Position numbers and translations under genes: made by a program. The notes beneath the pieces were generated by a model. That model saw only the letters and a list, made by a program, of their open reading frames with translations. It did not search any database and was not told the origin of the DNA. A stretch of DNA of 64,000 nucleotides, taken from JALEFZ01 sp038527485 (lineage in GTDB: Bacteria; Bacteroidota; Bacteroidia; J057). How positions within the stretch are numbered: position 1 is the stretch's first letter; each line of letters opens with the position of its first letter. The DNA is taken from contig JBCBFT010000024.1 in the NCBI GenBank assembly GCA_038527485.1, positions 1 through 64,000 on the forward strand, in the 5' to 3' direction. Shown here piece after piece: positions 17,461 through 27,322 of this stretch.

Positions 17461-18210
17461 ATGAAGCTGCTCAGATCGTTTTTATTCCATCTTGGTCGTT
17501 ACACGATGCTTCTTGGTGGGATATTCAGGACTATGGAGAAGCCCAAAGTGTACTACAAACTGGCATTGGGTGAGGCTGTCTCTATGGTGGGAGGAAGTTT
17601 GAGTATCCTGATTGTCATCTCCTTATTTATAGGTGCCGTCACCACCCTACAGACAGCTTATCAGCTTACTTCTAGCTTGGTTCCTACCTCTATTATTGGA
17701 ACCATCGTCTCTGTCACCGATCTCCTAGAATTATCTCCCACGATCGTCAACCTTGTCATCGCAGGGCGAATCGGTTCTAAAATCGCCTCTGAAATTGGTA
17801 CGATGCGTGTCACCGAGCAGATTGATGCACTGGAAGTCATGGGTGTAAACTCACGTGCCTATTTGATTTTGCCCAAACTCATAGGTGGAGTGGTTGCACT
17901 TCCCATTTTGACTACGATCTCTGCTTTCTTAACACATACAGGAGGCATCTTTGCAGGCTCTATGACAGGTGCAGTCACGGCACAGGAATTTACACTCGGG
18001 CTCCGAGAGTATTACGACCACTACCAAGTAGTGATCATGTATGTCAAGTGTACCACATTTGGTTTCATCATCACCTCTGTATCTGCCTACCAAGGATACT
18101 TCACCCGAGGCGGTGCTTTGGAAGTAGGGGACTCTGCCACCCGAGCCGTTGTGTATAGCTGCCTAACGATGGTCGTCTTCGACTATATCATTGCGCAGGT
18201 GATGATCTGA
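17461..18210 (+). CDS. MlaE/YrbE-family ABC transporter permease
   Basis: The 249-residue protein has the MlaE permease pattern: an N-terminal amphipathic helix (HLGRYTMLLGGIFRTMEKPK), five to six membrane segments, and the signature GRIGSKIASEIGTMRVTEQI with DALEVMGVN following. The family carries phospholipids between outer and inner membranes together with an MlaF ATPase and an MlaD binding protein. Neither partner gene follows here; in Bacteroidota they usually do, so the ATPase must be elsewhere or supplied in trans. Confidence 0.9.
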   Translation: MKLLRSFLFHLGRYTMLLGGIFRTMEKPKVYYKLALGEAVSMVGGSLSILIVISLFIGAVTTLQTAYQLTSSLVPTSIIGTIVSVTDLLELSPTIVNLVIAGRIGSKIASEIGTMRVTEQIDALEVMGVNSRAYLILPKLIGGVVALPILTTISAFLTHTGGIFAGSMTGAVTAQEFTLGLREYYDHYQVVIMYVKCTTFGFIITSVSAYQGYFTRGGALEVGDSATRAVVYSCLTMVVFDYIIAQVMI

Positions 18211-18607
18211 GCACAAAGACCGTCAGACTTTAAGAGGTCAGACGAAAGACTGAAAGTGTTGCTCATAATCATTAATTCCTACATACATCGTTTTCTGGTT
18301 GGAAGAAACGTTTGATAACATCAAAGCATGTAATATCAATCTAAATATTTCGGCTAGAAGACTTGACTGTCCATACTTTCCAATCTGACTTCTCAAGATC
18401 TATAGTCTCATCGTCTCCCCTTTCCAAATAATCCTCCATTCCCCACACTTAATCAAATGTTATGGGCAGCACATCAATCTGCGCTGAAATAAGTCCATTT
18501 CGTCATATGTTTAGGAAAAAGTGTATCTTTCCCCTAGCCCATCGTTAGGAATAAAATACCTATCTCTACTAGCCTTTTTTATCGGATTCTCAATCCCCCA
18601 TGCAAGA
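18211..18607. other. Intergenic region, nothing recognised
   Basis: About 400 bases lie between the MlaE permease and the alpha-2-macroglobulin gene, both on the plus strand. There are weak imperfect repeats just after the permease stop (gtcagactttaagaggtcag), which may act as a terminator. No RNA gene or ORF is supported. Confidence 0.4.
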
Positions 18608-21600
18608 ATGAAAAAAACACAACTCGTACCCATCGCCCTTTCCTTTGTGGCTGTCTGCCTGACCGCATTTTTCCTCTGGCCCCAAGACAGCCAAGATGCT
18701 GCCTACTACTGGACCTATGACCACAACTTCGATCCCTACATCTCGGCTTACTCCTCAGGAGAGATCTCACGCTCCAGCCCCATCAGGGTTAGGTTCACCT
18801 CAGATATGGTGAATGAGACCGCTACAGGACAAATGCTTACTTCTTCTCCATTTTCCATTAAACCCAAGATAAGTGGAACCACCATTTGGGAGGATACACG
18901 AACCCTGAAGTTTACCCCAAAAGAAGAACTTCCCTCAGGTCAAGAATACCGTGTAAAGCTGGCCCTAGATGAACTCATGGACGGAGACATTCCTTCTCAT
19001 TTTCCTTTTGCCTTCACCACACGCCCACAAGATATTCGGGTTGAGTGGACCAGTTCGCAGTCATTTTCCCATCAGGATCAGCAATGGCATCAGGTCCAAG
19101 GAATTGTCAAAACCCTGGATGTAGAATCCCCAGAGAAGATTGAGAAGCTATTTGAGGCGAAATTTGACAAAGAGAAAGTTAAAGTAAAATGGAAGCATGA
19201 CACGAAAAAAGGCGAGCACACATTCACCATTGATAGCCTCGAACGTAAAGAAGCTGCTGCTCCGATCCAGCTTTCATGGAGTGGAGACAAAGTAGGCATC
19301 AGTGTAGAAGGTACAGCAGACTTTGAGATTCCTGCAAAAGGTATTTTCCGCCACCTCCACACCTACGCTTACACAGATCCCAATCCATTTGTCGTCATTG
19401 AATTTACAGATGATCTGACCCAGCGTCAGGACATCACAGGCCTAGTGAAGATCCCAGGCGTGAGCGTCAAGACCTCGATCAAGGACAATAAAATCCTGGT
19501 ATATCCAGACAAATCGATTACAGGTCAAACCAAGATTCAAGTTGAGCCTGGCATCAAGAGCATTACGGGAGATATCATCGACAAGCCCTATCAGACATCT
19601 CTGACCTTCAGTACCGTCAAACCTGCCGTCCGCCTCAAAGGAAAAGGAGTCATCATCCCCAAAGGCAAGACCTTGCCCTTCATCTTCGAAGCCATAGGCT
19701 TGAAATCAGTTGACGTCCGCGTGATCAAGATCTACGAGAAGAACATCCACCAGTTCCTACAGGTCAATCAACTCGAAGGCATTCGAGAACTGAAGCGTGT
19801 CGGCCAAGTCGTAGCCAACAAGCGTATTCCCCTGGACCTGACGTCTGGTCTCGACCTCAATCAGTGGAATCGCCATTCGCTGGATTTGAGCAGTCTCGTC
19901 AATACCGATCCAGGAGCCATCTATGAAGTCGCCATTGGCTTCCGCCAGTCCTACTCACTCTACACTTGTAGCAGCGAGGAAGTGGAAGATAGAGACATGC
20001 TGTCTTTAGGAGATCGATGGAATGAACATACGGGCGACTACTATTATGACTATGGCGATTATTATTACTACGACTATGACGAGCGAGAAAATCCCTGCAA
20101 CAAGGCCTACTACCGAAACGATCGTGTCGTCAAGCGCAATGTGCTGGCATCGGATCTAGGATTGATCGCCAAGCGAGGCACAGATGGCATGGATTTCTTC
20201 GTGACCAATCTACATACGACACGCCCGCTAGATGGCGTCCAGCTCAAAGTCTACGACCTTCAGCAAAAACTCATGGGCACCTATCGCACAGATGCCAATG
20301 GACGCGCTAAAATGCCCCGTCAGGAATACGCCCCCTTCTTGGTAGTGGCTGAACAAGGGTCCCAGCGCGGCTACCTCCGCCTAGACGATGGCTCAACTTT
20401 GAGCTTGAGCAAGTTCGATACGCGCGGAAGGACGTACGTAGAAGGACTCAAGGGCTTTATTTATGGAGAAAGAGGCGTATGGAGACCAGGAGATCCCATT
20501 TATCTCAACTTTATCCTCGAAGACAAGGACCAAACCCTTCCCAATAATCATCCCGTCTCATTCCAACTCATCAACCCCAAGGGACAAGTAGTGGATGAAA
20601 AGGTGAGTAAGGAAGGCATGAATGGCTTCTACAAATTTCACACAAAGACCGATGCCAGTGCCGTCACAGGTAACTACACAGCCAAGGTCAAGGTAGGAGG
20701 GGCAAACTTTTCCAAGGTGGTCAAGGTAGAGACCATCATGCCCAACCGTCTCAAAATAGAGATGAACTTCGGTACGGAGCGATTGAGTCCGTCTACCTAC
20801 AGTCAATATGCAGATCTAAAATCTACTTGGCTACATGGAGCGATCGCTAGAGGATTGAAAGCAGATGTACGTGCCAACCTGACACCGATGAAAACGACTT
20901 TTGGCAGGTATCAGGGCTACAACTTTGATGATCTCGCAGGCAAATACGAGTCAGAAGAAGTCACCATCTTTGAAGGCAATCTTAATGACCAGGGTATTGC
21001 AAAAATCCCTGCACGGATTTCTACCAAAAAACAAGCACCAGGACGCCTCAAAGCAAACTTCAAAATCAAGGTTTTTGAGCCAGGAGGCGCCTTTAGTGTC
21101 GATCGATTCTCGATTCCCTACGATCCATTCGATACCTATGTTGGAGTCAAAGGCCCCGAGTTCAAAAGCTATCGAGACGTACTCGAAACAGACAAAGATC
21201 ATCCCATCAACATAGTGACATTGACCGCAGATGGCCGACCTGTCTCCCGCAAAGTGGAAGTACGCGTCTATCAGCTTCGCTGGCGCTGGTGGTGGGGACG
21301 GTCCAATGAAAATATTGGGATTTACAATGGAAAAGTGAGTGCAGAAGAAATCTCTAACTCTACCCTCACAACTGGAACCAATGGAGAAGGCATGTACCAG
21401 CTCAACATCAAGTATCCTGAATGGGGCCGCTACCTCGTTCGTGTCAAAGACTTGGAAAGCGGGCATGCCAGTGGAGAAATTGTCTATGTAGACTGGCCAG
21501 GATATGCAGGACGCTCGCGAGATCAAGCCAGCGACGGAGCGCAGATGCTGACATTCTCAGCAGAAAAAGAAACCTATAATGTAGGAGAAGATATCATCTT

Positions 21601-24163
21601 GAATGTACCCACAGCTGAGGCAGGACGTATGCTCGTCAGCATAGAGACAGGTTCCAAAGTGCTGGACGCTTACTGGGTCAATGCGGAAAAGGGCATCACG
21701 CGTTTCCGTGTCAAAGCTGATACCAGAATGGCTCCCAATATCTACGCACATGTCACGCTCCTGCAGCCACACGCACAAACGAAAAACGATTTACCCATCC
21801 GCATGTATGGCGTGATCCCAATCAAGGTCGAAGATCCCAATACCCATCTCCGCCCTCAGATCACCATGCCTGAGAAGATTCGCCCCAGCTCTCAGTTCAA
21901 TGTAGCGGTGAGTGAAGCGACAGGCAAACCGATGACCTACACAGTGGCTGTCGTAGATGAAGGCTTGCTAGGACTGACGCGATACAAAACACCTGATCCC
22001 TGGGGCACCTTCTACGCCCGCTCCGCCCTCAACGTAAAGACCTGGGACCTTTTTGACAAAGTCGTAGGTGCCTACGGAGGTGAAATTAAGAGCCTGCTCA
22101 GTATCGGAGGAGACGGTGCCAATGAAGAACCAGGCAGTCAAAAAATCAATCGCTTCCGTCCTGTGGTGAAAATGCTGGGACCCTTCACCCTCAAGCCTGG
22201 ACAAAAGCGCACCCACACCATCGACATGCCCAACTATATCGGAGCTGTCCGGACCATGGTGGTAGCAGGCGATCCCGACGGTAAATATGGCAAGGCAGAG
22301 CAATCCACCCCTGTCAAACAACCGCTGATGGTACTCGGCACGCTTCCACGTGTCCTGGGGCCAGGGGAACGGGCCAAACTCCCTGTGACGGTATTTGCGA
22401 TGGAGGACAATATCAAGTCAGCCATTGCCAAAGTCGAAGTAGGAGGAAAGCTTCTTGTCAACGGCCAAGATCGACAAGTGCTAAGTTTCCCGCAGCCAGG
22501 AGAAAAAACAGCAGCTTTCGAGGTGGATGTATTGAGCTCGATAGGGAAAACACCTGTCAAAATCACGGTGACTTCGGGTAATGAACGCGCCGTTTATGAG
22601 ACGGACATCGAGATTCGCAATCCCAACTCTCGTGTGACCAATGTATTTGCGCAGACCATACAGGATGGAGACAAGTGGGCACAGCCCTATAAGCCCGTAG
22701 GTATGTACGGCACAAACAATGGCACATTGGAGGTGAGCCATCTGCCCTCTTTGAATCTGGCGCGTAGACTGCGTTATCTGATCCGCTATCCCTATGGCTG
22801 TATTGAGCAGACGACTTCCAGTGTCTTCCCACAGCTTTATCTCACGCAGTTGATCGACCTTGAGCCCGAGAGACGTGACAAGATCAACAGCAACATCAAA
22901 GCGGGGCTTGAACGCTACATGCGCTTCCAGCGCAGCAATGGCGCCATGGCCTACTGGCCAGGTGGATATGCCTCCGACTGGGGAACGAACTATGCAGGGC
23001 ACTTTATGATCGAAGCCAAACTCGCAGGATACACCATCCCTTATGGTATGCTCGACAAGCTACTTGCTTATCAAGCTGCTCAGGCCAAAGACTACACTTA
23101 CGATGTCAACCGACACAACGGCTATTATCGAGGCAATGTCATGATTCAGGCCTATCGCCTGTATATGTTGGCACTGGCAGGAAAAGCAGAGCTAGGCGCC
23201 ATGAATCGCTTCCGCAAGCTCAATAGCCTTCCCACAGCTGCACAGTGGTTCCTCGCAGGAGCCTATTACCTTGCGGGGCAGGAGTCCGTCGGCAAGCGTC
23301 TTGCCAGTGAACTAGACTTCGACATCCCAGCGTACCGCGAACTATCCTACACCTATGGTTCCTCCCTACGAGATCGTGGCATCATCTTGATGATTCTCAG
23401 CCGTATGGATCAAAAGGATCGCGCGACGCCTCTGGCTAGAAGCATCTCTGATGCCCTCTGCAACAACAATTGGTACAGCACCCAGACTACGGCTTATAGC
23501 TTGCTGGGTATGGCAGCTTACGGATCGAGAGCAGGAGGTAAAAATACCAAGTTCCAGTATCGTCTGAAAAAAGGTGATGCATGGAAAACGGTCACGATGG
23601 ATTCTCCAATCTGGCAAATGGACATGAAGGAAGTGACTACAGGAGAATTGGAGATTCGTAATCAAAGTGGCGGCCCTCTATTCCCGCGTTTGATCCTAGA
23701 TGGCATCCCCATCAATGGAGACAAAACCAGTGCTTCAAATGGCCTACGTATGGATCTTGTGTACACGGACCTAAAAGGCGCGACGATCAATCCACGTGAG
23801 TTAGAGCAGGGAACAGACTTTATCGCCAAGGTCACCCTGACCAATACAGGCAACCGCTATTATCGCGAGATGGTCCTCAATCAGGTGTTTCCTTCAGGAT
23901 GGGAGATCACGACTTCACGGCTAGATGGTAATGCCAATAAAGGCAGTAAATACGACTATCAGGATATACGAGACGATCGCGTATATACCTTCTTTAGTCT
24001 AGGTAAAAATAAGTCTGTCACCTACTACGTGATGCTCAATGCTGCCTATCAGGGCCGCTATTGGCATCCTGCGGTGACCTCCGAAGCCATGTATGACAAC
24101 ACCATCAACGCCAGGGTAGGTGGAGATTATATCACGATCATCGCCCCAGGAGAAGGCGGATAA
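18608..24163 (+). CDS. Bacterial alpha-2-macroglobulin family protein
   Basis: This 1,851-residue exported protein is counted from MKKTQLVPIALSFVAVCL, a signal-anchor. An open frame reaches 29 codons further upstream, but this start fits best. No lipobox Cys is seen, unlike many family members. It has repeated MG beta domains, an MG2-type run (RGVWRPGDPIYLNF), and the thioester motif GCIEQ at residues 1397-1401 within YPYGCIEQTTS. The helical thioester domain and a C-terminal receptor-like MG domain follow. It should trap proteases covalently in the periplasm. A Tyr/Asp-rich insert lies at about 475-492. The usual pbpC neighbour is absent. Confidence 0.93.
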   Translation: MKKTQLVPIALSFVAVCLTAFFLWPQDSQDAAYYWTYDHNFDPYISAYSSGEISRSSPIRVRFTSDMVNETATGQMLTSSPFSIKPKISGTTIWEDTRTLKFTPKEELPSGQEYRVKLALDELMDGDIPSHFPFAFTTRPQDIRVEWTSSQSFSHQDQQWHQVQGIVKTLDVESPEKIEKLFEAKFDKEKVKVKWKHDTKKGEHTFTIDSLERKEAAAPIQLSWSGDKVGISVEGTADFEIPAKGIFRHLHTYAYTDPNPFVVIEFTDDLTQRQDITGLVKIPGVSVKTSIKDNKILVYPDKSITGQTKIQVEPGIKSITGDIIDKPYQTSLTFSTVKPAVRLKGKGVIIPKGKTLPFIFEAIGLKSVDVRVIKIYEKNIHQFLQVNQLEGIRELKRVGQVVANKRIPLDLTSGLDLNQWNRHSLDLSSLVNTDPGAIYEVAIGFRQSYSLYTCSSEEVEDRDMLSLGDRWNEHTGDYYYDYGDYYYYDYDERENPCNKAYYRNDRVVKRNVLASDLGLIAKRGTDGMDFFVTNLHTTRPLDGVQLKVYDLQQKLMGTYRTDANGRAKMPRQEYAPFLVVAEQGSQRGYLRLDDGSTLSLSKFDTRGRTYVEGLKGFIYGERGVWRPGDPIYLNFILEDKDQTLPNNHPVSFQLINPKGQVVDEKVSKEGMNGFYKFHTKTDASAVTGNYTAKVKVGGANFSKVVKVETIMPNRLKIEMNFGTERLSPSTYSQYADLKSTWLHGAIARGLKADVRANLTPMKTTFGRYQGYNFDDLAGKYESEEVTIFEGNLNDQGIAKIPARISTKKQAPGRLKANFKIKVFEPGGAFSVDRFSIPYDPFDTYVGVKGPEFKSYRDVLETDKDHPINIVTLTADGRPVSRKVEVRVYQLRWRWWWGRSNENIGIYNGKVSAEEISNSTLTTGTNGEGMYQLNIKYPEWGRYLVRVKDLESGHASGEIVYVDWPGYAGRSRDQASDGAQMLTFSAEKETYNVGEDIILNVPTAEAGRMLVSIETGSKVLDAYWVNAEKGITRFRVKADTRMAPNIYAHVTLLQPHAQTKNDLPIRMYGVIPIKVEDPNTHLRPQITMPEKIRPSSQFNVAVSEATGKPMTYTVAVVDEGLLGLTRYKTPDPWGTFYARSALNVKTWDLFDKVVGAYGGEIKSLLSIGGDGANEEPGSQKINRFRPVVKMLGPFTLKPGQKRTHTIDMPNYIGAVRTMVVAGDPDGKYGKAEQSTPVKQPLMVLGTLPRVLGPGERAKLPVTVFAMEDNIKSAIAKVEVGGKLLVNGQDRQVLSFPQPGEKTAAFEVDVLSSIGKTPVKITVTSGNERAVYETDIEIRNPNSRVTNVFAQTIQDGDKWAQPYKPVGMYGTNNGTLEVSHLPSLNLARRLRYLIRYPYGCIEQTTSSVFPQLYLTQLIDLEPERRDKINSNIKAGLERYMRFQRSNGAMAYWPGGYASDWGTNYAGHFMIEAKLAGYTIPYGMLDKLLAYQAAQAKDYTYDVNRHNGYYRGNVMIQAYRLYMLALAGKAELGAMNRFRKLNSLPTAAQWFLAGAYYLAGQESVGKRLASELDFDIPAYRELSYTYGSSLRDRGIILMILSRMDQKDRATPLARSISDALCNNNWYSTQTTAYSLLGMAAYGSRAGGKNTKFQYRLKKGDAWKTVTMDSPIWQMDMKEVTTGELEIRNQSGGPLFPRLILDGIPINGDKTSASNGLRMDLVYTDLKGATINPRELEQGTDFIAKVTLTNTGNRYYREMVLNQVFPSGWEITTSRLDGNANKGSKYDYQDIRDDRVYTFFSLGKNKSVTYYVMLNAAYQGRYWHPAVTSEAMYDNTINARVGGDYITIIAPGEGG

Positions 24164-24187
24164 GCTACTGCCCAATAGAAAATCTTT

Positions 24188-24226
24188 AAAAACGTCATTC
24201 CTACCCATCAGGAATGGCGTTTTTCC
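24188..24226 (+). terminator. Intrinsic terminator of the alpha-2-macroglobulin gene
   Basis: AAAAACGTCATTCCT (24188-24202) pairs with AGGAATGGCGTTTTT (24210-24224) with one wobble and a 7-base loop. It has A and T runs at both ends, so it can also terminate the convergent IMPase-family gene. Confidence 0.9.
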
Positions 24227-24313
24227 ATTATCTCTACCAAACAAGACCCCTCGTAGGACCACCGCCATGGCGTGGTCAACACCATACATAAAATCTTCGT
24301 TGATCATTCGATT

Positions 24314-25156
24314 TTAAGCGCAAGAGGAAAGCGCTTCTGGGAAGGGGAACTTATTGGCTAACCAAGCAAATTCTTGTAAAAAATGGGCTTTATGTGCTTC
24401 GGGACAGACCAGATAGCCGAAGGCATGGGGTGTCCTCAACTCACCTGGATGAAGGGGATGCCCATCAAAATGACAAGTGGCAAAGCCTAACTCCTGCAAA
24501 ATCACCGATCCTGGGGACCAGTCCCAGACAGGGATGTGACGATACAGTCCGATGATGGCATCTACTTTTCCAGTGGCTAAGGTGAGTCCCTTGGAACCAA
24601 TACTTCCCGTCGGAATGATCTGATGTGGTTGGACACCCAACTGCTGATAAAGCTTCCACTGAGAGGGCGCATATCGATAGCGATGGTGGCCAAAGCGAAG
24701 CTCATCCCAAGCCCGATCTGTAGGAGGTAGCAATTGACTCACATGTCCCATGCGGCTGATCCATGCACCTTGTCCCTTGACACCCCACACCATGACATCA
24801 TCGATGGGATCGTATATCAATCCCATCAATATCTGATCCCAATCATCGACATAAGCCATCTGAAAAGTGAAGCCCTTGCCATGATTCAAAAAGGTGTGTG
24901 TTCCATCAAGTTCATCCACGATAAACCCTCGAACTTTGGGCTTGTACTGATCGCACGTCTCTTCTGTCAAAAGACCAAACTCTGGAAATCGAACCGCTAC
25001 CTGCTCACACACATATCGGCTGATACGAAGATCTACTTCACTGACCCAGGTTCCATTGGCTTTCTTTCTGGCAGCTACCGGTCGCTTCCAATACCTACGC
25101 ATGATGGCCCCAGAGCCATAGGCCATGTCTCTGGAAAACTTCAGAATGTCCACCAT
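24314..25156 (-). CDS. Inositol monophosphatase family protein
   Basis: The protein has about 280 residues (start at MVDILKFSRD; four codons upstream also possible). It carries the metal-site motifs of the family: TWVSEVDLRISRY, LTEET, the central DELDGTHTF (DPLDGT with Glu for Pro), and C-terminal VWDWSPGSVIL (WDxxAG-like, with Ala replaced by Pro). These should support Mg-dependent phosphatase activity on inositol phosphate, PAP (CysQ-like) or a histidinol-phosphate-like substrate. Which one cannot be told. It is convergent with the alpha-2-macroglobulin gene. Confidence 0.85.
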   Translation of the reverse strand: MVDILKFSRDMAYGSGAIMRRYWKRPVAARKKANGTWVSEVDLRISRYVCEQVAVRFPEFGLLTEETCDQYKPKVRGFIVDELDGTHTFLNHGKGFTFQMAYVDDWDQILMGLIYDPIDDVMVWGVKGQGAWISRMGHVSQLLPPTDRAWDELRFGHHRYRYAPSQWKLYQQLGVQPHQIIPTGSIGSKGLTLATGKVDAIIGLYRHIPVWDWSPGSVILQELGFATCHFDGHPLHPGELRTPHAFGYLVCPEAHKAHFLQEFAWLANKFPFPEALSSCA

Positions 25157-25644
25157 ACTTTTTACCATATGCTAATATATTTATCATATTCGATATGTCC
25201 CTCATCACACGACGCAACGGTTGGAAATAGACAATCAGTGGTAAAAAACATAACCCCCTCTGATGAGGGGGCCAACACAAACAAAAACACAACCCAAATT
25301 AACCTAAACTCTTCGCATTCACCACCAAACCATCTCTATTCCCTGTATTCTATCTCTTCGTTTTCATTTGATAGACACAAGATGAAAAATGATTTTTACT
25401 GTGGAAAGTACGAATAAACATAAATTAAACCTGTGTTATAAAACCTCAGAAAATGTGAAACTATCCCACTCACATTTCCCCTTAGCACCTCACAATCAAC
25501 CCTTCACGTCATTCTTCGAATTCTTTTCCTATCGTCATAGATTTACTTATTGTGGACCAAGCGACCTGAATTATTCCTTCCCTACCTTATATCAAACATT
25601 CCACCACAGGCAGCAGTTTATTCGTTCCATTCTAAAATCCCCAT
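25157..25644. other. Intergenic region with a strong hairpin, otherwise empty
   Basis: This is the divergent spacer between the IMPase-family gene and the plus-strand pair at 25645. It holds a perfect C5TC/GAG5 hairpin (25254-25271), described separately. A 144-codon plus-strand frame at 25389-25823 shows no protein-like features. Confidence 0.5.
25254..25271. terminator. Perfect GC-rich hairpin, terminator- or attenuator-like
   Basis: CCCCCTC, loop TGAT, GAGGGGG form a perfect 7-pair stem. Read on the minus strand it is followed within 5 bases by TTTTTT, so it could act as an attenuator about 100 bases ahead of the IMPase-family start, or as a leftover terminator. No leader peptide or riboswitch fold is recognised. 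Confidence 0.5.
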
Positions 25645-25911
25645 ATGAAACTTCCCGAAACACCCGATTATTATCGTCATTGGAAATGGATGGCTCCAGC
25701 AGGACTTGCCTGCATCGGCCTAGGTCTCAGTCTCACAGGACAGGGAATCATATGGAAAATGGATGGAAGCCCCTGGTGGTGGTGGGTACTCATGGGCACA
25801 ATCGGTCTCGTAGCGACGAATAGCGGGATCTCCATCTTTGGGGATGCCCTCAAACGGAAATTCTGGCTGGAAGTATACGAGCAACAGAGAAAGAATACAG
25901 AACATGAATGA
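25645..25911 (+). CDS. Small two-helix membrane protein, function unknown
   Basis: The 88-residue protein has two hydrophobic helices (about residues 16-36 and 44-66) separated by a Trp-rich turn (SPWWWWV), and a charged C-terminus. This is the pattern of small Bacteroidota membrane proteins often found in pairs with unknown enzymes. Its stop overlaps the next gene's start by 8 bases, so they are translationally coupled. Confidence 0.75.
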   Translation: MKLPETPDYYRHWKWMAPAGLACIGLGLSLTGQGIIWKMDGSPWWWWVLMGTIGLVATNSGISIFGDALKRKFWLEVYEQQRKNTEHE

Positions 25912-26512
25912 AGCAAGCTGGTTATCTCCATACGAACTTGAAACGCTTCAAGATCAAGATTTCTTTCCCCTGAAGTTTCGAATCTGTGAAAAGGTAGAAG
26001 CACAACTCCAACAGCTTTATCAACAGATCACGTCTACCCACAAAATTGACCATCCTTATTTTCAAACAGCAGGTAAGCTCTCCAAGGGGGAGAATTACCA
26101 GACTTATCCCTATCGGGTGCTAGATTTTCCAAGATACTTTTCAGGGGATGACATGCTCCTGATCCGCAGCATGATGCTTTGGGGAGATGCATTTAGTTTT
26201 CACCTCATATTGACGGGCAAACCTCTAGAAGCATGTAAGGACAGACTGTGGGACATACGCCAGCAAGCACCTTTCTCCTTTTTCATCGCCCAACATGAAT
26301 CTCCTTGGTTGTGGATGCAAGATGAAGGACCATGGGCTGAATGGCAGGCATGGCAGAGATCAGACTGGGAATACCACCTCAAGACCTATCAATACCTGAA
26401 AATATCTACTTTTCTCCCCCTTAACCAGGCAGGAGAATTTGAGCCATTTATCCTAGAAAACTGGAACTGGGCGTTTCAAGCAATTGCTCCTCAAGCATCC
26501 ATCAAAAGGTAA
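25904..26512 (+). CDS. Conserved-looking cytoplasmic protein, function unknown
   Basis: The start at 25904 (MNEASWLSPYELETLQDQDF) is favoured by the overlap with the preceding stop; the open frame extends 22 codons upstream inside that gene. The 202-residue protein is rich in Trp and charged residues, with no signal peptide or membrane segment. RVLDFPRYF and MLLIRSMMLWGDAFSFHLIL look like a conserved core, but I do not recognise the family. The coupled membrane protein suggests a joint role. Confidence 0.75.
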   Translation: MNEASWLSPYELETLQDQDFFPLKFRICEKVEAQLQQLYQQITSTHKIDHPYFQTAGKLSKGENYQTYPYRVLDFPRYFSGDDMLLIRSMMLWGDAFSFHLILTGKPLEACKDRLWDIRQQAPFSFFIAQHESPWLWMQDEGPWAEWQAWQRSDWEYHLKTYQYLKISTFLPLNQAGEFEPFILENWNWAFQAIAPQASIKR

Positions 26513-26863
26513 CACGCGGTCTCCTCACGCCATCCCCCAAAAGGGGGAGATACCCTCCCATCTAAAATGAGGATTTACCCATTATGCGTCGTCCCCATAT
26601 AAGGGGAATTTCAACATTTATTGTGCTAAATTCATTATTTTCAAGCAAATAGGATCAACCTTTTGATGCAAAGACCAGTACATCTAACAGTTTTAACATA
26701 GAAATTTGCATCAAAAAACAGCATGAAAAGTGAGGGTAGTCGTTCATTCACCAGTTATATAGCCTACATGATGGATGATCATTTTAAAATACCTTTTGAA
26801 GTAAGACCAAACTCACACACGCTATCATACTTACTGTTTCTCTGAATCTCACATACACCCAGC
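26513..26863. other. Intergenic region with a short hairpin
   Basis: The spacer contains CCCCCAAAAGGGGG at 26534-26547, a small perfect hairpin that may end transcription of the preceding pair. The rest is AT-rich and should contain the promoter of the downstream four-gene group. No ORF is supported. Confidence 0.45.
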
Positions 26864-27283
26864 ATGAATAGGAATTCGCTCATACTCATCGCCCTCATTT
26901 TAGCCTCTGTAGGCGCTGCCGTAGGACTTTATATGTATAATCTAGCTCCAGAGAAAGCCAGCGAGCAGGATGCCGCTTTTTCTCTCCCAGCAGGAGAGCT
27001 CGTAACCCAGTTCATGACTGATGAAGCCCAAGCGCAAAGCACCTATCTGAACCAAATCATTCGGGTAGAAGGTCGAATAAGCCAAAAATCAGAAACCCCA
27101 GCAGGTATGGTCATCATCATGGAAGCAGGGACAGGAACTGTCAATTGCGCCTTCGAACCCGAAGCCAACGAGGAGCTGAAAGATGTCGCCATAGGCGATG
27201 CGCTCTCAGTCAAGGGATTCTGTACAGGATATGCAGATTTATTCTCAGAAGTGAGCTTGGCAAGATGTGTACAAGTAAAATAA
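26864..27283 (+). CDS. Membrane-anchored OB-fold (tRNA_anti-like) protein
   Basis: The 139-residue protein has an N-terminal membrane anchor (ILIALILASVGAAVGLYMYN) and a single OB-fold: YLNQIIRVEGRISQKSE, then VNCAFE, then IGDALSVKGFCTGYADLF. This resembles the tRNA_anti-like small secreted proteins of Bacteroidota, whose ligand is unknown. It opens a group with a cytochrome c lipoprotein, YceI and a DUF5777 barrel, all on one strand with short gaps. Confidence 0.78.
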   Translation: MNRNSLILIALILASVGAAVGLYMYNLAPEKASEQDAAFSLPAGELVTQFMTDEAQAQSTYLNQIIRVEGRISQKSETPAGMVIIMEAGTGTVNCAFEPEANEELKDVAIGDALSVKGFCTGYADLFSEVSLARCVQVK

Positions 27284-27322
27284 GCATTTGAAAACAATCA
27301 AGATTTAACCATTTCATCCATT

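Noticed and set aside
22481..23002. A 173-codon minus-strand frame inside the alpha-2-macroglobulin gene
   Set aside because: It covers the thioester region of a certain gene on the other strand.
24734..25417. A 227-codon plus-strand frame across the IMPase-family gene
   Set aside because: It crosses the end of a well-supported gene and runs into its promoter region with no domain.
25389..25823. A 144-codon frame upstream of the small membrane protein
   Set aside because: It overlaps the start of the next gene in another frame and has the Ser/His/Arg composition of noise.
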